This document shows, one piece after another, positions 35,277 through 46,942 of a stretch of DNA of 64,000 nt. This DNA comes from Mesostigma viride (lineage: Eukaryota; Streptophyta; Mesostigmatophyceae; Mesostigmatales; Mesostigmataceae). The position numbers were made by a program, and so were the translations under genes. Below the pieces are notes generated by a model. That model worked only from the letters and a program-made list of their open reading frames with translations, did not search any database and was not told where the DNA came from. Each line of letters begins with the position of its first letter. The first letter of the stretch is position 1. The stretch covers positions 64,001-128,000 of the forward strand of contig RPFO01001928.1 in NCBI GenBank assembly GCA_009746045.1, written 5' to 3'.

Positions 35277-38200
35277 ATGGTGGTGGCAACAAGGCGTATG
35301 GCCGCAAATCAAGAAGGTAGCGGCGCTACGAAGCCGCCTCCTGAAGAGGTGAAATCCAGGAAGCTTTCTCCTGCCAAACGGCGAACATCGCGTAGCAGTT
35401 CGTTGCCCACCGCTGGGGACCCCGCGGTCGCCTTGACGTCGCCGAAAGCGGGCGCGCCCGGGTCGCATGTTGCAGGCACCCCTCTTCCTAACATTGCTGG
35501 GGAGAAACTGGCAAGTCCTGCCCGTAGAGGCAGGAAGCCGAAAAGCGAGATGTTCTCACCCGTCAACGCGGTGGGTTCTCCTCGGCCATCCACCCCAGCC
35601 GCGGCCCCTGTGGCGCCTTCAGGCATCAGCCCCGCGGTTAGTTTGCTGGATAAGTATAAAACGCTTGGCCGCATCAGGAAATGCTAGAAAGTCATGTTCC
35701 TAGTAGCAAATACGCGTCGATTAGCGATTTTTTGTTGCATGCATCAGGCGTGTGTGTGCTACATTACCCCGGTACGGTACCTGTAGCGACGTTTTCGACC
35801 TTGTGTGCCGAACAATGGCATGTCTCGGAACGATTGCGCAGAAGTGGCATGCCTATTTTGTCAGGCGTGATGTGCGCTTTACTGGTCCCTTCGTCGCCAC
35901 CCAGGACATTGGGATGCTCCCCCTCCCCCCACCTCGCAGCCTGTTATCCTGCCCTGCGCGCCTGGCATCTTTTACCGGTTGTCCTGCAGGGGTGCAGGTG
36001 GCAGGTGTTGTCTATACCCTGCAGTGCATACCTTGATTGCAGGGGAGCCCTTGCCCGCGGGTTTGCTCCCCTACCCATTAGCTATTCGTGCTATATCCTA
36101 ATCCGTTTATGAGTGATGCCTACCCAGTAGCTGTTCGTGCTATATCCTCTATTCGTGCTACATCCTCTCTTCGTGCTATATCCTAATCCTTTTATGGGTG
36201 ATACCTATCCCAGTTGTCCTTGGCGATCCAGCCACACGGCTGCACCCACCCGCTACTCTCGCCACGCACCTGTTTGGCACGTGATCCTGTGGCTGCACGG
36301 TTGGCACATTCTCTCTCACTGGCGTAATGTGCCAAGTGCGTTTGGCATTTTGGGCAGAGCGAGGCGGATGGCAGGCCAAGGTGGATGCCGGGGTAGGCAC
36401 GCGCTGCCACCGCATGCGTGCCCTGGCTCAACCACTACCCTCATCTCTGGGGCTGACACTAAAGAAGGGGAATGTGGCCACTCCCGACACAGGGTTTGCC
36501 TTGCGAGTGATAGCATCTGGTCAGGTGACACCTGGGCCTGCTCTGGGCCAGTGCATGGCGGCTTTCCCGCCTCCTGCTCCCTGCTCCCTGCTCCCTGCTC
36601 CCTGCTCCCTGCTTTACTTCGCTGCTAGTTATTCTCTCCTCGTCTTACCTCGCCTACCCGAGTGTTAGCACGACTCACCGTGCGACCCCCTGTGGCACGC
36701 TCGTGTCCATGACGCCGTGGTTCTTTCTGTCATACGCCCCCTGCCGACCCACCCTGCAGGGGAAGGCACTCAAGTCTCCCGCTGCCAAGCTGGGTGAGAA
36801 AACACCGGGGCCAGGCCGGGTGGCATCGCCCGCTGCTGCCACGCCCAAGGCCGCACGCATCTCGTCCCCAGGCACCAAGCCAGCAGTGCCCATCCTGGTG
36901 CACGCGAGCTCCCCCAAGTCGGCCAAGAAAGAGAAGAAGGAGCCAGCGGCCGCCGCTGCCCCCCTGCCAGCGGCCACCAGTGGCAGCGAGGGTGGGCGTT
37001 CCGTGCTGTGCGCGGCGCTGGTGCTGTTGCTGGCCATCGGTTTGGGCGCGGGCGCTGCGTTGGTGGACAAGGACACGCTCATCGTCCACATGGGCTGGGT
37101 GAGTGGTGTGGTGGTTGTGGCTGAACCCCCCTGCATGTGTGTGGGACCATGGCACGACATCAAGGACGCGTCAACGCGGAATTTGTCAGCGGGGCACGTG
37201 TCAAGGTCGCGTCGACGTATGCCCATGGGCACAGGGCTGCATGCTTGGAACACTTTGGTAGAGCCTTGCTGCTCTTGGTAGAGCCTGGCTGGTCTTGGTA
37301 GAGCCTGGCTGGTCTTGGTAGAGCCTGGCTGGTCTTGGTAGAGCCTTGCTGGTCTTGGTAGAGCCTTGCTGGTCTTGGTAGAGCCTGGCTGGTCTTGGTA
37401 GAGCCTTGCTGGTCTTGGTAGAGCCTTGCTGGTCTTGGTAGAGCCTGGCTGGTCTTGGTAGAGCCTGGCTGGTCTTGGTAGAGCCTGGCTGGTCTTGGTA
37501 GAGCCTTGCTGGTCTTGGTAGAGCCTTGCTGGTCTTGGTAGAGCCTGGCTGGTCTTGGTAGAGCCTGGCTGGTCTTGGTAGAGCCTGGCTGGTGCCCTTG
37601 TGATTCACTGCCCTCGTTCCCCGCAACGAGCGTGTGCGGTGTTCGTGCATCCTGTCACGTAGACATGCCTCTGCGCGCTTGCGGCAGGACAAGACGTAAA
37701 GGGGCCCGGGTAAGCCCGCCTGCTCCCCGCTTGCCTTACTCTCAACACCCCTTGTCCGGCCCCTTTACATGGGCCCCTCTACATGGCAACTGGCCTTGTC
37801 CGGCCCCTTTACATGGGCCCCTCTACATGCCACATGGCAACTGAGAACAGGTGGGTGAGCCCCCCTGGGATCCATCGCGCGAGCTCCCACTGGCCTCATG
37901 GCTTAATACTATAACAGCGGTGGGTGGCCTGCGAGTCATGATGGCACGGACTAGAGCAGCGGTGGGTGGCCTGCGAGTCATGATGGTACGGACTAGAGCA
38001 GCGGTGGGTGGCCTGCGAGTCATGATGGCAGGGACTAGAGCAGCGGTGGGTGGCCTGCGAGTCATGATGGCACGGACTAGAGCAGCGGTGGGTGGCCTGC
38101 GAGTCATGATGGCACGGACTAGAGCAGCGGTGGATGGCCTGCGAGTCATGATGGCACGGACTAGAGCAGCGGTGGGTGGCCTGCGAGTCATGATGGCACG

Positions 38201-41200
38201 GACTAGAGCAGCGGTGGATGGCCTGCGAGTCATGATGGCACGGACTAGAGCAGCGGTGGGTGGCCTGCGAGTCATGATGGCACGGACTAGAGCAGCGGTG
38301 GATGGCCTGCGAGTCATGATGGCACGGACTAGAGCAGCGGTGGATGGCCTGCGAGTCATGATGGCACGGACTAGAGCAGCGGTGGGTGGCCTGCGAGTCA
38401 TGATGGCAGGGACTAGAGCAGCGGTGGGTGGCCTGCGAGTCATGATGGCACGGACTAGAGCAGCGGTGGGTGGCCTGCGAGTCATGATGGCACGGACTAG
38501 AGCAGCGGTGGATGGCCTGCGAGTCATGATGGCACGGACTAGAGCAGCGGTGGATGGCCTGCGAGTCATGATGGCACGGACTAGAGCAGCGGTGGATGGC
38601 CTGCGAGTCATGATGGCACGGACTAGAGCAGCGGTGGGTGGCCTGCGAGTCATGATGGCACGGACTAGAGCAGCGGTGGATGGCCTGCGAGTCATGATGG
38701 CACGGACTAGAGCAGCGGTGGATGGCCTGCGAGTCATGATGGCACGGACTAGAGCAGCGGTGGGTGGCCTGCGAGTCATGATGGCAGGGACTAGAGCAGC
38801 GGTGGGTGGCCTGCGAGTCATGATGGCAGGGACTAGAGCAGCGGTGGGTGGCCTGCGAGTCATGATGGCACGGACTAGAGCAGCGGTGGATGGCCTGCGA
38901 GTCATGATGGCACGGACTAGAGCAGCGGTGGATGGCCTGCGAGTCATGATGGCACGGACTAGAGCAGCGGTGGGTGGCCTGCGAGTCATGATGGCACGGA
39001 CTAGTGCAGCGGTGGGTGGCCTGCGAGTCATGATGGCACGGACTAGAGCAGCGGTGGGTGGCCTGCGAGTCATGATGGCACGGACTAGAGCAGCGGTGGG
39101 TGGCCTGCGAGTCATGATGGCACGGACTAGAGCAGCGGTGGATGGCCTGCGAGTCATGATGGCACGGACTAGAGCAGCGGTGGGTGGCCTGCGAGTCATG
39201 ATGGCACGGACTAGAGCAGCGGTGGGTGGCCTGCGAGTCATGATGGCACGGACTAGAGCAGCGGTGGGTGGCCTGCGAGTCATGATGGCAGGGACTAGAG
39301 CAGCGGTGGGTGGCCTGCGAGTCATGATGGCACGGACTAGAGCAGCGGTGGGTGGCCTGCGAGTCATGATGGCACGGACTAGAGCAGCGGTGGGTGGCCT
39401 GCGAGTCATGATGGCACGGACTAGAGCAGCGGTGGGTGGCCTGCGAGTCATGATGGCACGGACTAGAGCAGCGGTGGGTGGCCTGCGAGTCATGATGGCA
39501 GGGACTAGAGCAGCGGTGGGTGGCCTGCGAGTCATGATGGCACGGACTAGAGCAGCGGTGGATGGCCTGCGAGTCATGATGGCACGGACTAGAGCAGCGG
39601 TGGATGGCCTGCGAGTCATGATGGCACGGACTAGAGCAGCGGTGGGTGGCCTGCGAGTCATGATGGCACGGACTAGAGCAGCGGTGGGTGGCCTGCGAGT
39701 CATGATGGCACGGACTAGAGCAGCGGTGGATGGCCTGCGAGTCATGATGGCACGGACTAGAGCAGCGGTGGGTGGCCTGCGAGTCATGATGGCACGGACT
39801 AGAGCAGCGGTGGATGGCCTGCGAGTCATGATGGCACGGACTAGAGCAGCGGTGGGTGGCCTGCGAGTCATGATGGCACGGACTAGAGCAGCGGTGGATG
39901 GCCTGCGAGTCATGATGGCACGGACTAGAGCAGCGGTGGGTGGCCTGCGAGTCATGATGGCACGGACTAGAGCAGCGGTGGGTGGCCTGCGAGTCATGAT
40001 GGCACGGACTAGAGCAGCGGTGGGTGGCCTGCGAGTCATGATGGCAGGGACTAGAGCAGCGGTGGGTGGCCTGCGAGTCATGATGGCAGGGACTAGAGCA
40101 GCGGTGGGTGGCCTGCGAGTCATGATGGCACGGACTAGAGCAGCGGTGGGTGGCCTGCGAGTCATGATGGCACGGACTAGAGCAGCGGTGGGTGGCCTGC
40201 GAGTCATGATGGCACGGACTAGAGCAGCGGTGGATGGCCTGCGAGTCATGATGGCACGGACTAGAGCAGCGGTGGATGGCCTGCGAGTCATGATGGCACG
40301 GACTAGAGCAGCGGTGGGTGGCCTGCGAGTCATGATGGCACGGACTAGAGCAGCGGTGGGTGGCCTGCGAGTCATGATGGCACGGACTAGAGCAGCGGTG
40401 GGTGGCCTGCGAGTCATGATGGCACGGACTAGAGCAGCGGTGGGTGGCCTGCGAGTCATGATGGCACGGACTAGAGCAGCGGTGGGTGGCCTGCGAGTCA
40501 TGATGGCACGGACTAGAGCAGCGGTGGGTGGCCTGCGAGTCATGATGGCACGGACTAGAGCAGCGGTGGGTGGCCTGCGAGTCATGATGGCAGGGACTAG
40601 AGCAGCGGTGGGTGGCCTGCGAGTCATGATGGCAGGGACTAGAGCAGCGGTGGATGGCCTGCGAGTCATGATGGCACGGACTAGAGCAGCGGTGGGTGAC
40701 CGACTGGTTGTACGACTGTGCGGGGTTGCGTTTTGGCTTGTGCCAAGGATCCGCCTACTCATACCCTGTATCGCTTGTCTGACCTCACACCTGCGCGCAC
40801 TGCTGCATCTTTGGCCTCACTATCACAATCGGTGCCCCAACCCAACGTTGCCCCAATGCGCGTGCATCTGCTTGTGCGTGTACCCCTGGCTCATTGGCCA
40901 CCTTCACCTTTGCAGCCAACATGGCTGCGCATGCCCACCTGCTGCAGCCATGGGGGCAAGGGGGCCGCGGGGCAAGGGTCGGCGCTGCAAGAAAAGTACT
41001 GTGCGCTGTCGTTGGAGGCGAACAAGTTGATGTCTCTGCTGGCGAAGAGCGGCGACAGTGAGAAGTGGTAAGGGGCGAGCGCGATGGCTACAAGATAAGA
41101 ACGGTCGATGCTATTTGGCGGTTACTGTAACGCACACTGTTTGTGTGCAGTTGCGGACCGTGCTCCCTTGTCATTGCAGGGGGCGTGCTTTGGTTGGGGG

Positions 41201-44200
41201 GGGGGGGCGTAGGTATGGTTCCCCACAGATACAACATATCGATGAGACAAAACATATAACGGTAGTACCACAGATACAACATATCGATGAGACAAAACAT
41301 ATAACGGTAGTACCACAGATACAACGTATCGATGAGACAAAACATATAACGGTAGTACCACAGATACAACATATCGATGAGACAAAACATATAACGGTAG
41401 TACCACAGATACAACGTATCAATGAGACAAAACATATAACGGTAGTACCACAGGTACAACATATCGATGAGACAAAACATATAACGGTAGTACCACAGAT
41501 ACAACATATCGATGAGACAAAACATATAACGGTAGTACCACAGATACAACATATCGATGAGACAAAACATATAACGGTAATACCACAGATACAACATATC
41601 GATGAGACAAAACATATAACGGTAGTACCACAGATACAACATATCGATGAGACAAAACATATAACGGTAGTACGTCAGCTTTCCGCCGGTTTGCTGGGAA
41701 ATGCCGGTAGAGCGTTCCCCAAGGAGTCCGATGTGAGAGTCCTTCCCAAGCTCATTATTTTGGAACTCCCCAAGCTCATCTTCCCCCAAGCTCATCATTT
41801 TTCAAACTAGAGCACCCCCTCGCTGTGCCAGCTTCTGCCCCTCGGGTTGCTGCGCCTGTCCCCACCAGGCCCCCTGCTGCACTCAATGTGGTATTCTGTA
41901 GTCTGGAATCCCGCCCCTCACAAAAGAATTGAAGATCACGAGCTCACATTGCCAAAATGCTCACATCTCCACGTCTTGGAGCTGTCCCCACTCGCAACCT
42001 GCCCCTGCGCCTTCCCCCAGGGTGGACAACTTCGTGGAGGCGATCAGCGAGCGAGCTGTCGACCCATCATCTGTCGCTGAGGGCGCGCCTGTGCCCAGCG
42101 CAGCCGCGGTGATGCTCTTGGCAGGGTCCACGCAGCGGGATGCCGCCAGGGCTGCGCAGGTGCGTGACACACTGCCGGTTGGAAGGAAATCAAGCCGCCG
42201 CTAATTGGAGACTTTGTGGCCGCTGCGGTGACAACCTGGGGCTTTGGTGGCTTGGTGCGGCGGTTGGGCGGTTGGCAAAATGATGACCCAGGGTGTTGGC
42301 AAAATGATGAACCAGGGTGAGGCATACGGAGGGGGCGGTGTGCATCGGGCTGCGTGACAGATGACAGAATGGTGAAGGGTTCTGTGTGCGGGTCGTGCTG
42401 GGGCGCTAGCGTTTGACCAGGTTGTAACCGTCACAGGGAATGCCTGGCATCAGTTTCACAACCGGCCCATGACATACCGTTTCCAACCCTACTTTATGGC
42501 ATAGTTGTTGCCGACATGCAAACAATGATCGCACCGACCGTGTAGGCAAGATGATGCCTGCCTTTTCTTCCCTAGCATTGGCAAAGGCAGTTCGTTTCCG
42601 ATGGGACTCGGGGTATCGAGGGCTGGGCGACGGCGGCGTGCACATGATGTGGACTTGGATGGGTGACAGAGGAGTGATGACACAACCGAGCCACCAACCA
42701 CCAGGCAGAAGGCCAAGCAGAAGTAGACCAAGCTGAAGAGAAGACCGCTACGGTGACGTAATGTAACACAGCCTACGCTTTGACCTAATAGAGTGTCCTA
42801 CTTGTTTGATCTTTTCTTGTGTGTGGCGGGTTGGTTGTTTATACAATGCCTGGTGTTGACGTGTAAGGCCTACAGGGGAAGGTGGCTTCGCCATCGTTGA
42901 CACTCTTGTGGGTTCGCCTCAGGGGTTGCATGCCCTTAATACCCAGGACGTGTTCGCCCAGGGATGCCTTCCCACCCACCAGCACACATGGCATCACCTG
43001 ACGGCTATTGCTTCTCACACGCCCAAGTTGCTTACCCTGTACCTCCTTGCTTGATATTTCCAATGTTCTCCAACCGTATTGTTTGTCGCGCCGCCACATG
43101 TCCCCCCTGACCAACACTTTAGGTGCTGGCTTCGGCATTCCCTGGCTGCCAAAGCACCGGCTGCGTGCACATGCTGCACGGCTCGGAGATTAATGCAGAG
43201 TTCAAGAAGCTGTACAAGAATGCGACGCGAAAGCCCACCGAGGACGGGAATGGCATGAGTGATGCGCAACGCAAGAAGGCGCAGCGTGGCCGGGCGACCG
43301 AGGAAGTGCGGGCGAATGTGGCGGGACAGCTGGAGCGTTTCCTGTCCACCTGCCCCAGCGGCGTGGTCATCGTGGAGGACCTGCAAGACTTTCCGCCACA
43401 AGTGGTGCGTCTTCTGGGGCACCCTATCTTTTCTTGGACTGATGGGACTGATGTGCTGCAGAGGTAGCTTATAAGCGGCATACATGGTCGGCCTTGCTTC
43501 TCGGTGGGCCAGCGCTTCATGGGAAAACATCGAAGGCCTTTTCATTGGTGGCTGGCATACGGATGGATGCTTGTGCGGTAAATGTGCCCCGTTCCCGAAC
43601 GCCTTCCCACCCCCGCACCCTCACACGCGAGGTCCATGGGCCACCCTCCACTGTCCACCTTGTAGTATGGTCAGGTATGCAAAGGAGCTGCCCACTTACG
43701 AGTACGTGCGTGCTCGCTTGCCAAGGCCGAGTTCTGCTGATCAGGTTGGAACAAGCCATGGAGTGTTGCGAGACTGCCTCCTAACCTCCCATTAATGGTT
43801 TGTTTGTCCTCCGCTCCCCTCCCAGCCCCTTTCATCGCCCCCAAACTGGTTTGTTAGTTCGTTTGGTCCCACTGTTCCGCTCGCGTTCCCTCGCGCGCCG
43901 TGCGTTGCCCGTTGCCTCTCCATATTGCCCACACGCAACCAATGGTTCTTTTTTATCGACACAGAATGCACACATCCTGCCTCTTCCCATCTGATGTCAA
44001 CATGGCCGTCATCTCACACCCTGCCGCTGCTGCTGGGTGTCTGGCACATGCCCCCTGTCGATCCTGCGTGCGGTTGCCCGTCGGGTTGGGTGATACCCAG
44101 GCAAGCGTGCTGCACAACCTGATGAGCGAGCAGGGCGACTACTCTGGCGTTGCGGCGCGGGGTGCAACGGTGATTGTCACTGTGGAGGTAAGATGCAGGG

Positions 44201-45509
44201 GGCTGTAGGGAAGGATGGGTAGTGCGTGAATTCGTGTGACCTGTTGATACGACACCCAACAGGTAAGCTAGACCATACGTGTGCAGGCGTGCACATCCTG
44301 CTAGGTAGACACCCAATCGTGGCTGGAAACCCTACCCACACAACACTGTGGCGTATCTGTGACGATCGACAGCTGCATGGCTTGCTCTGGCATGACAATA
44401 GTCACGGCCACCCGTTGGGCCACACTCTGGCCTGATGGGATCGACCACGAGCCCTGGTAGAGGACGGCCTGCCAACTGCTACAGTGTTGCTGGGGGATCA
44501 CCAAAGACACGACCATGACATGACGGTCTTGGCGCGCACTACGCTTTTGCTATGCCTGGTAGGCTTGCACATAAGACGTATGGACGTGTTGTTGGTAAGC
44601 TATCGTACCCATCTATACCTCGCCACTAGTCGGATGCTTTTTCTGGCACCAAGTTGCCATTCTACTACGTGCTTGTGCTTGCAAGAGTAGTCCAACACAG
44701 TTTCTTTGGTGATTCTTGTGTAGGGCACCGTTTGTCAGCCGAGGATCACACACCTACCCGATTGGCCCACCAGCTCTAGTATCCCCAACGGCCAGCACTG
44801 ATGACAACTCACCGGCCAGTCCGTGGCTACGAACTGGCGTGCCCATGGCAGGTGGTCACGCTCCTGTGAAAGGTATCCCTGCAAGCGCCGGGAAGGTAAA
44901 ACGTTCCATGGGAAGAGACAAGGTTGAATTGGGACTTGTCGTATTGGAGCTTGTTGGCAATGGCTGCCGTAACAGTGCAGGCGGGTATGCTCTCGGCTGT
45001 GATATCAAGGAGACAACCAACCGCTGTGATATGCCTGTGTTCCGGCTTACACCCTCGTCTGGCACCCCCCCCCCTGGCTCATCTTTCTTGCCGCTTTGGC
45101 TGTCTGAGTAATGCCTATCAACGGGCAACTGTTTGCTGGATTGTGATGCATCCATCATCCATGGTCTGTGATGGTTGTCTGGCTTTCCAGCCAAGAAAAA
45201 TCTTGAGTGGAAAGCCAGACAACCATCACAGACCATGGATGATCTGGGGTGCGTTCAAGGTCGCATGCCCTAGGAGTCGATGCCTAAATCTACCACTAGT
45301 CCTCCATTTTATGCTTGATGACTGTCTGGCTGCAGATGCCTGCACTGGACGAGATTGCAGCCATGGATGACGTGTCCGATAGAACAAATGCCCTCAAGGG
45401 ACAGCTGCTCAACCACTTGGAGAACCACCACAAACTTTCAGAGGTCGGCCAGGCTTTGGCACTGAGCCGGCGCTTCCATTTCGCCAATGTCATTGCCCCC
45501 CAAAGCTAA
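35277..45509 (+). CDS. Single-pass membrane protein with LAP1/torsin-cofactor-like C-domain, 7 exons
   Basis: Exons 35277-35636, 36760-37098, 40916-41067, 42021-42159, 43123-43452, 44101-44187 and 45336-45509 give 1581 nt (526 residues, stop TAA) with phases agreeing. Residues 1-200 are Lys/Pro/Ser-rich and probably disordered, with an AT-hook-like RRGRKPKS. One membrane segment lies at 201-221 (SVLCAALVLLLAIGLGAGAA). The C-domain has strand-like VMLLAGST, VHMLHGSE, GVVIVEDLQ and TVIVTVE, in the order expected for an AAA+-like fold but without a Walker A motif. That combination resembles LAP1/LULL1, which activate torsins in the nuclear-envelope lumen. This is inference from layout, not a database match. 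Uncertain points are the exon 3 acceptor and the exon 5 donor (GTGCTG at 43453; an alternative GTAGCT at 43464 breaks phase). Confidence 0.72.
36575..36612 (+). repeat. (CCTGCTC)n 7-bp repeat, intron 1
   Basis: About five copies of CTGCTCC in the first intron of the LAP1-like gene. Confidence 0.9.
37255..37592 (+). repeat. 20-bp minisatellite, ~17 copies, intron 2
   Basis: The unit is TTGGTAGAGCCTGGCTGGTC. The G/T change in CCTGGCT versus CCTTGCT gives two unit types, and the first copy has GCTCTT in place of GGTCTT. It lies in intron 37099-40915 of the LAP1-like gene. Confidence 0.95.
37917..40697 (+). repeat. 42-bp minisatellite, ~66 copies (2.8 kb), intron 2
   Basis: The unit begins GCGGTGGGTGGCCTGCGAGT and continues CATGATGGCACGGACTAGAGCA. 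Almost all variation is at two sites: GGTGGGTGG versus GGTGGATGG, and GCACGGA versus GCAGGGA. Because 42 is a multiple of three and the unit lacks stops in two frames, open frames of about 1059 (plus) and 979 (minus) codons cross it. They have no start context, no splice support and only a 14-residue repeat. I treat them as artefacts of an intronic VNTR. Confidence 0.95.
41225..41671 (+). repeat. 45-bp minisatellite, ~10 copies, intron 3
   Basis: The unit contains ACAGATACAACATATCGATG, then AGACAAAACATATAACGGTA and GTACC. It is AT-rich, unlike the other arrays, with few variants (CGTATC, CAGGTAC). It lies between exons 3 and 4 of the LAP1-like gene. Confidence 0.95.
45154..45253. repeat. Perfect 35-bp inverted repeat with 30-bp loop, intron 6
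   Basis: Arms 45154-45188 and 45219-45253 are exact reverse complements, starting ATCATCCATGGTCTGTGATG; the loop is 45189-45218. It lies in the last intron (44188-45335) of the LAP1-like gene, 82 bp before the last exon. Such a perfect fold-back is either very recent or maintained. Confidence 0.95.
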
Positions 45510-46221
45510 TCAGACTGCGAAGGGTGTCATGGAAAGCAGATCTGCCCCCACGCGTCCAGCTGGATTGCCAAAGGGATGTTACTTATCGGCTTGGAAGTGC
45601 GCGGCAGCTGCTCATCCTCATCGGTAGTGGCTGAGGCCCTCAAACGACGGTATGCCTTGGCATCTGCGATGAATGAGTAAATTGCAGTGGGGGCATATCT
45701 CATTAGAGCACTCCACATTCCGGGAATATCGTAAGATTCTCCCCATGTCGCCCTGGCCCTATGTAGGGGTCTAAATGCATCCCATGACATACAGCTGTAG
45801 CAGGCCGATGCTGACTACCCTTTGCTTTGACAATTTCTGCAAACCCTTCGTGGCTTTAGGTTGGGGTGGCTGTGCTATCGGCTTTGACGCCTATTCTCTG
45901 GTGTCAAGTGAACCTTTTACATGGCCTTGCTGCAATTCTCGGAAAGTTGCGTGTTCTAAGTCCTAGGCACTGATGTGGCTTGTCTCTGCAGGCAGCATTG
46001 CCGTCTACAGAGCCGCAAGTCGGCCCCTGTGCACCATACTAGAGTGAAAATGATGCGTTGTCAAGTCTTACGTTAAGTCACTTATCAGCCTCAATATTGT
46101 ACTAGTGTCCTCTTTTTGGAAGGTGACATGGGCCGGCTGCCACCGGTGACCTGTTGCTCAAGGGGAGCTACACAAATGATGGATACTATTTTGTCTTGTT
46201 GGCCCAGGGCCATATTCTGAT
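45510..46221. other. 3' flank of the LAP1-like gene
   Basis: No gene, array or clear mobile element recognised. No convincing TGTAA motif was found in the first few hundred bases after the stop. Confidence 0.5.
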
Positions 46222-46558
46222 CATTTTCTGATCAGGCACTCCGCAAAGGTGAAAACCATGTGCGTTCAGTGCCGGGCCGCGGAAAACGCGGAAAAACGCG
46301 ATCTGCAAATGAATCCGACCGGAATCGAACTGGGGACCTCTCGCACCAACTTTCGCTGACTATGGGACGGACGTCTCCGGTTACCATGGCATCGCCAACT
46401 TACACCTACAGTCATCCGCAAAAGTTCTCCTTTCCGGGGAGTGATGCAAGCCTTTCGGATTTGGTACTAGATAAATCACTCGAGATCTGTGTGTAGGAGT
46501 ACTACACACGTGTCCACTCGAGACTTGTTCAGTCTCGAAACGTGAGACGGGCTGAACA
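46222..46558 (-). mobile_element. tRNA-like SINE, copy 1 (337 bp)
   Basis: Read on the minus strand it contains CATAGTCAGCGAAAGTTGGT (a D-arm/box-A-like block), then GTGCGAGAGG and AGTTCGATTCCGGTCGG (a box-B match), then the tail region that recurs at 48.7 and 29.5 kb. Similarity to copy 2 (48689-49024) is near full length. A 45-bp fragment of the same end occurs at about 46624-46668. No coding capacity. Confidence 0.72.
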
Positions 46559-46886
46559 TGGCTGGATCCTTCTTTATTAGAAGGGGGCGTAGCCGGTACT
46601 ATCGAAATCAGCCAAGCGTATATTCTGATCTGGCACTCCGCAAAGGTGAAAACCATGTGCGTTCAGTGCCTGAATATAACTTATTGATATTGGGAAGAAG
46701 ACAATAAATGCTGGGCAGAGGACAGCAGTCCTAGGTAACCAAGGTGCTTTGCGATATAAAGTTCTGGCGATCATTCGAACAAAAATGCTGAGCCCACAAC
46801 CTTTTTCAAAATCAGCATACCTGCTATTGTCAAGGAGACAACCAGCGCAGGCCAGAAATCGGGAGAATCTGGACCACGGTAGCTCG
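46559..46886. other. Repeat fragments without a gene
   Basis: Contains a short SINE end (46624-46668) and, near 46830-46880, the AGACAACCAGCGCAGGCCAG unit also found at 27470. No coding signal. Confidence 0.5.
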
Positions 46887-46942
46887 AGTATTAATTAATT
46901 AATTAGGAACATAACTCCGTTGGGAGTACATGTAGCACATAT
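46887..46942 (-). mobile_element. Inverted retroelement 3' end (TTAA tail, hairpin)
   Basis: The tail (TTAA)n at about 46889-46904 and the hairpin ACTCCGTTGGGAGT (46914-46927), then TACATGTAGCACATA, form the reverse complement of the ORF1-element 3' end. It abuts the ORF1 coding fragment that begins at 46943 in the opposite orientation. Confidence 0.8.

Noticed and set aside
37851-41030. Open frames of about 1059 (plus) and 979 (minus) codons
   Set aside because: Both are readings of the intronic 42-bp array. They have no domain and no spliced support, and they contradict the in-phase gene model whose exons lie on either side.
41088-41798. Tyr/Met/Cys-rich repeat protein on either strand at the 45-bp array
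   Set aside because: The period is a multiple of three inside intron 3 of the LAP1-like gene; no start context or domain.
43453-43467. Alternative donor GTAGCT at 43464 for exon 5 of the LAP1-like gene
   Set aside because: It ends in phase 2 and puts a stop in the next exon. The donor at 43453 keeps phase, although GTGCTG is a weak site.
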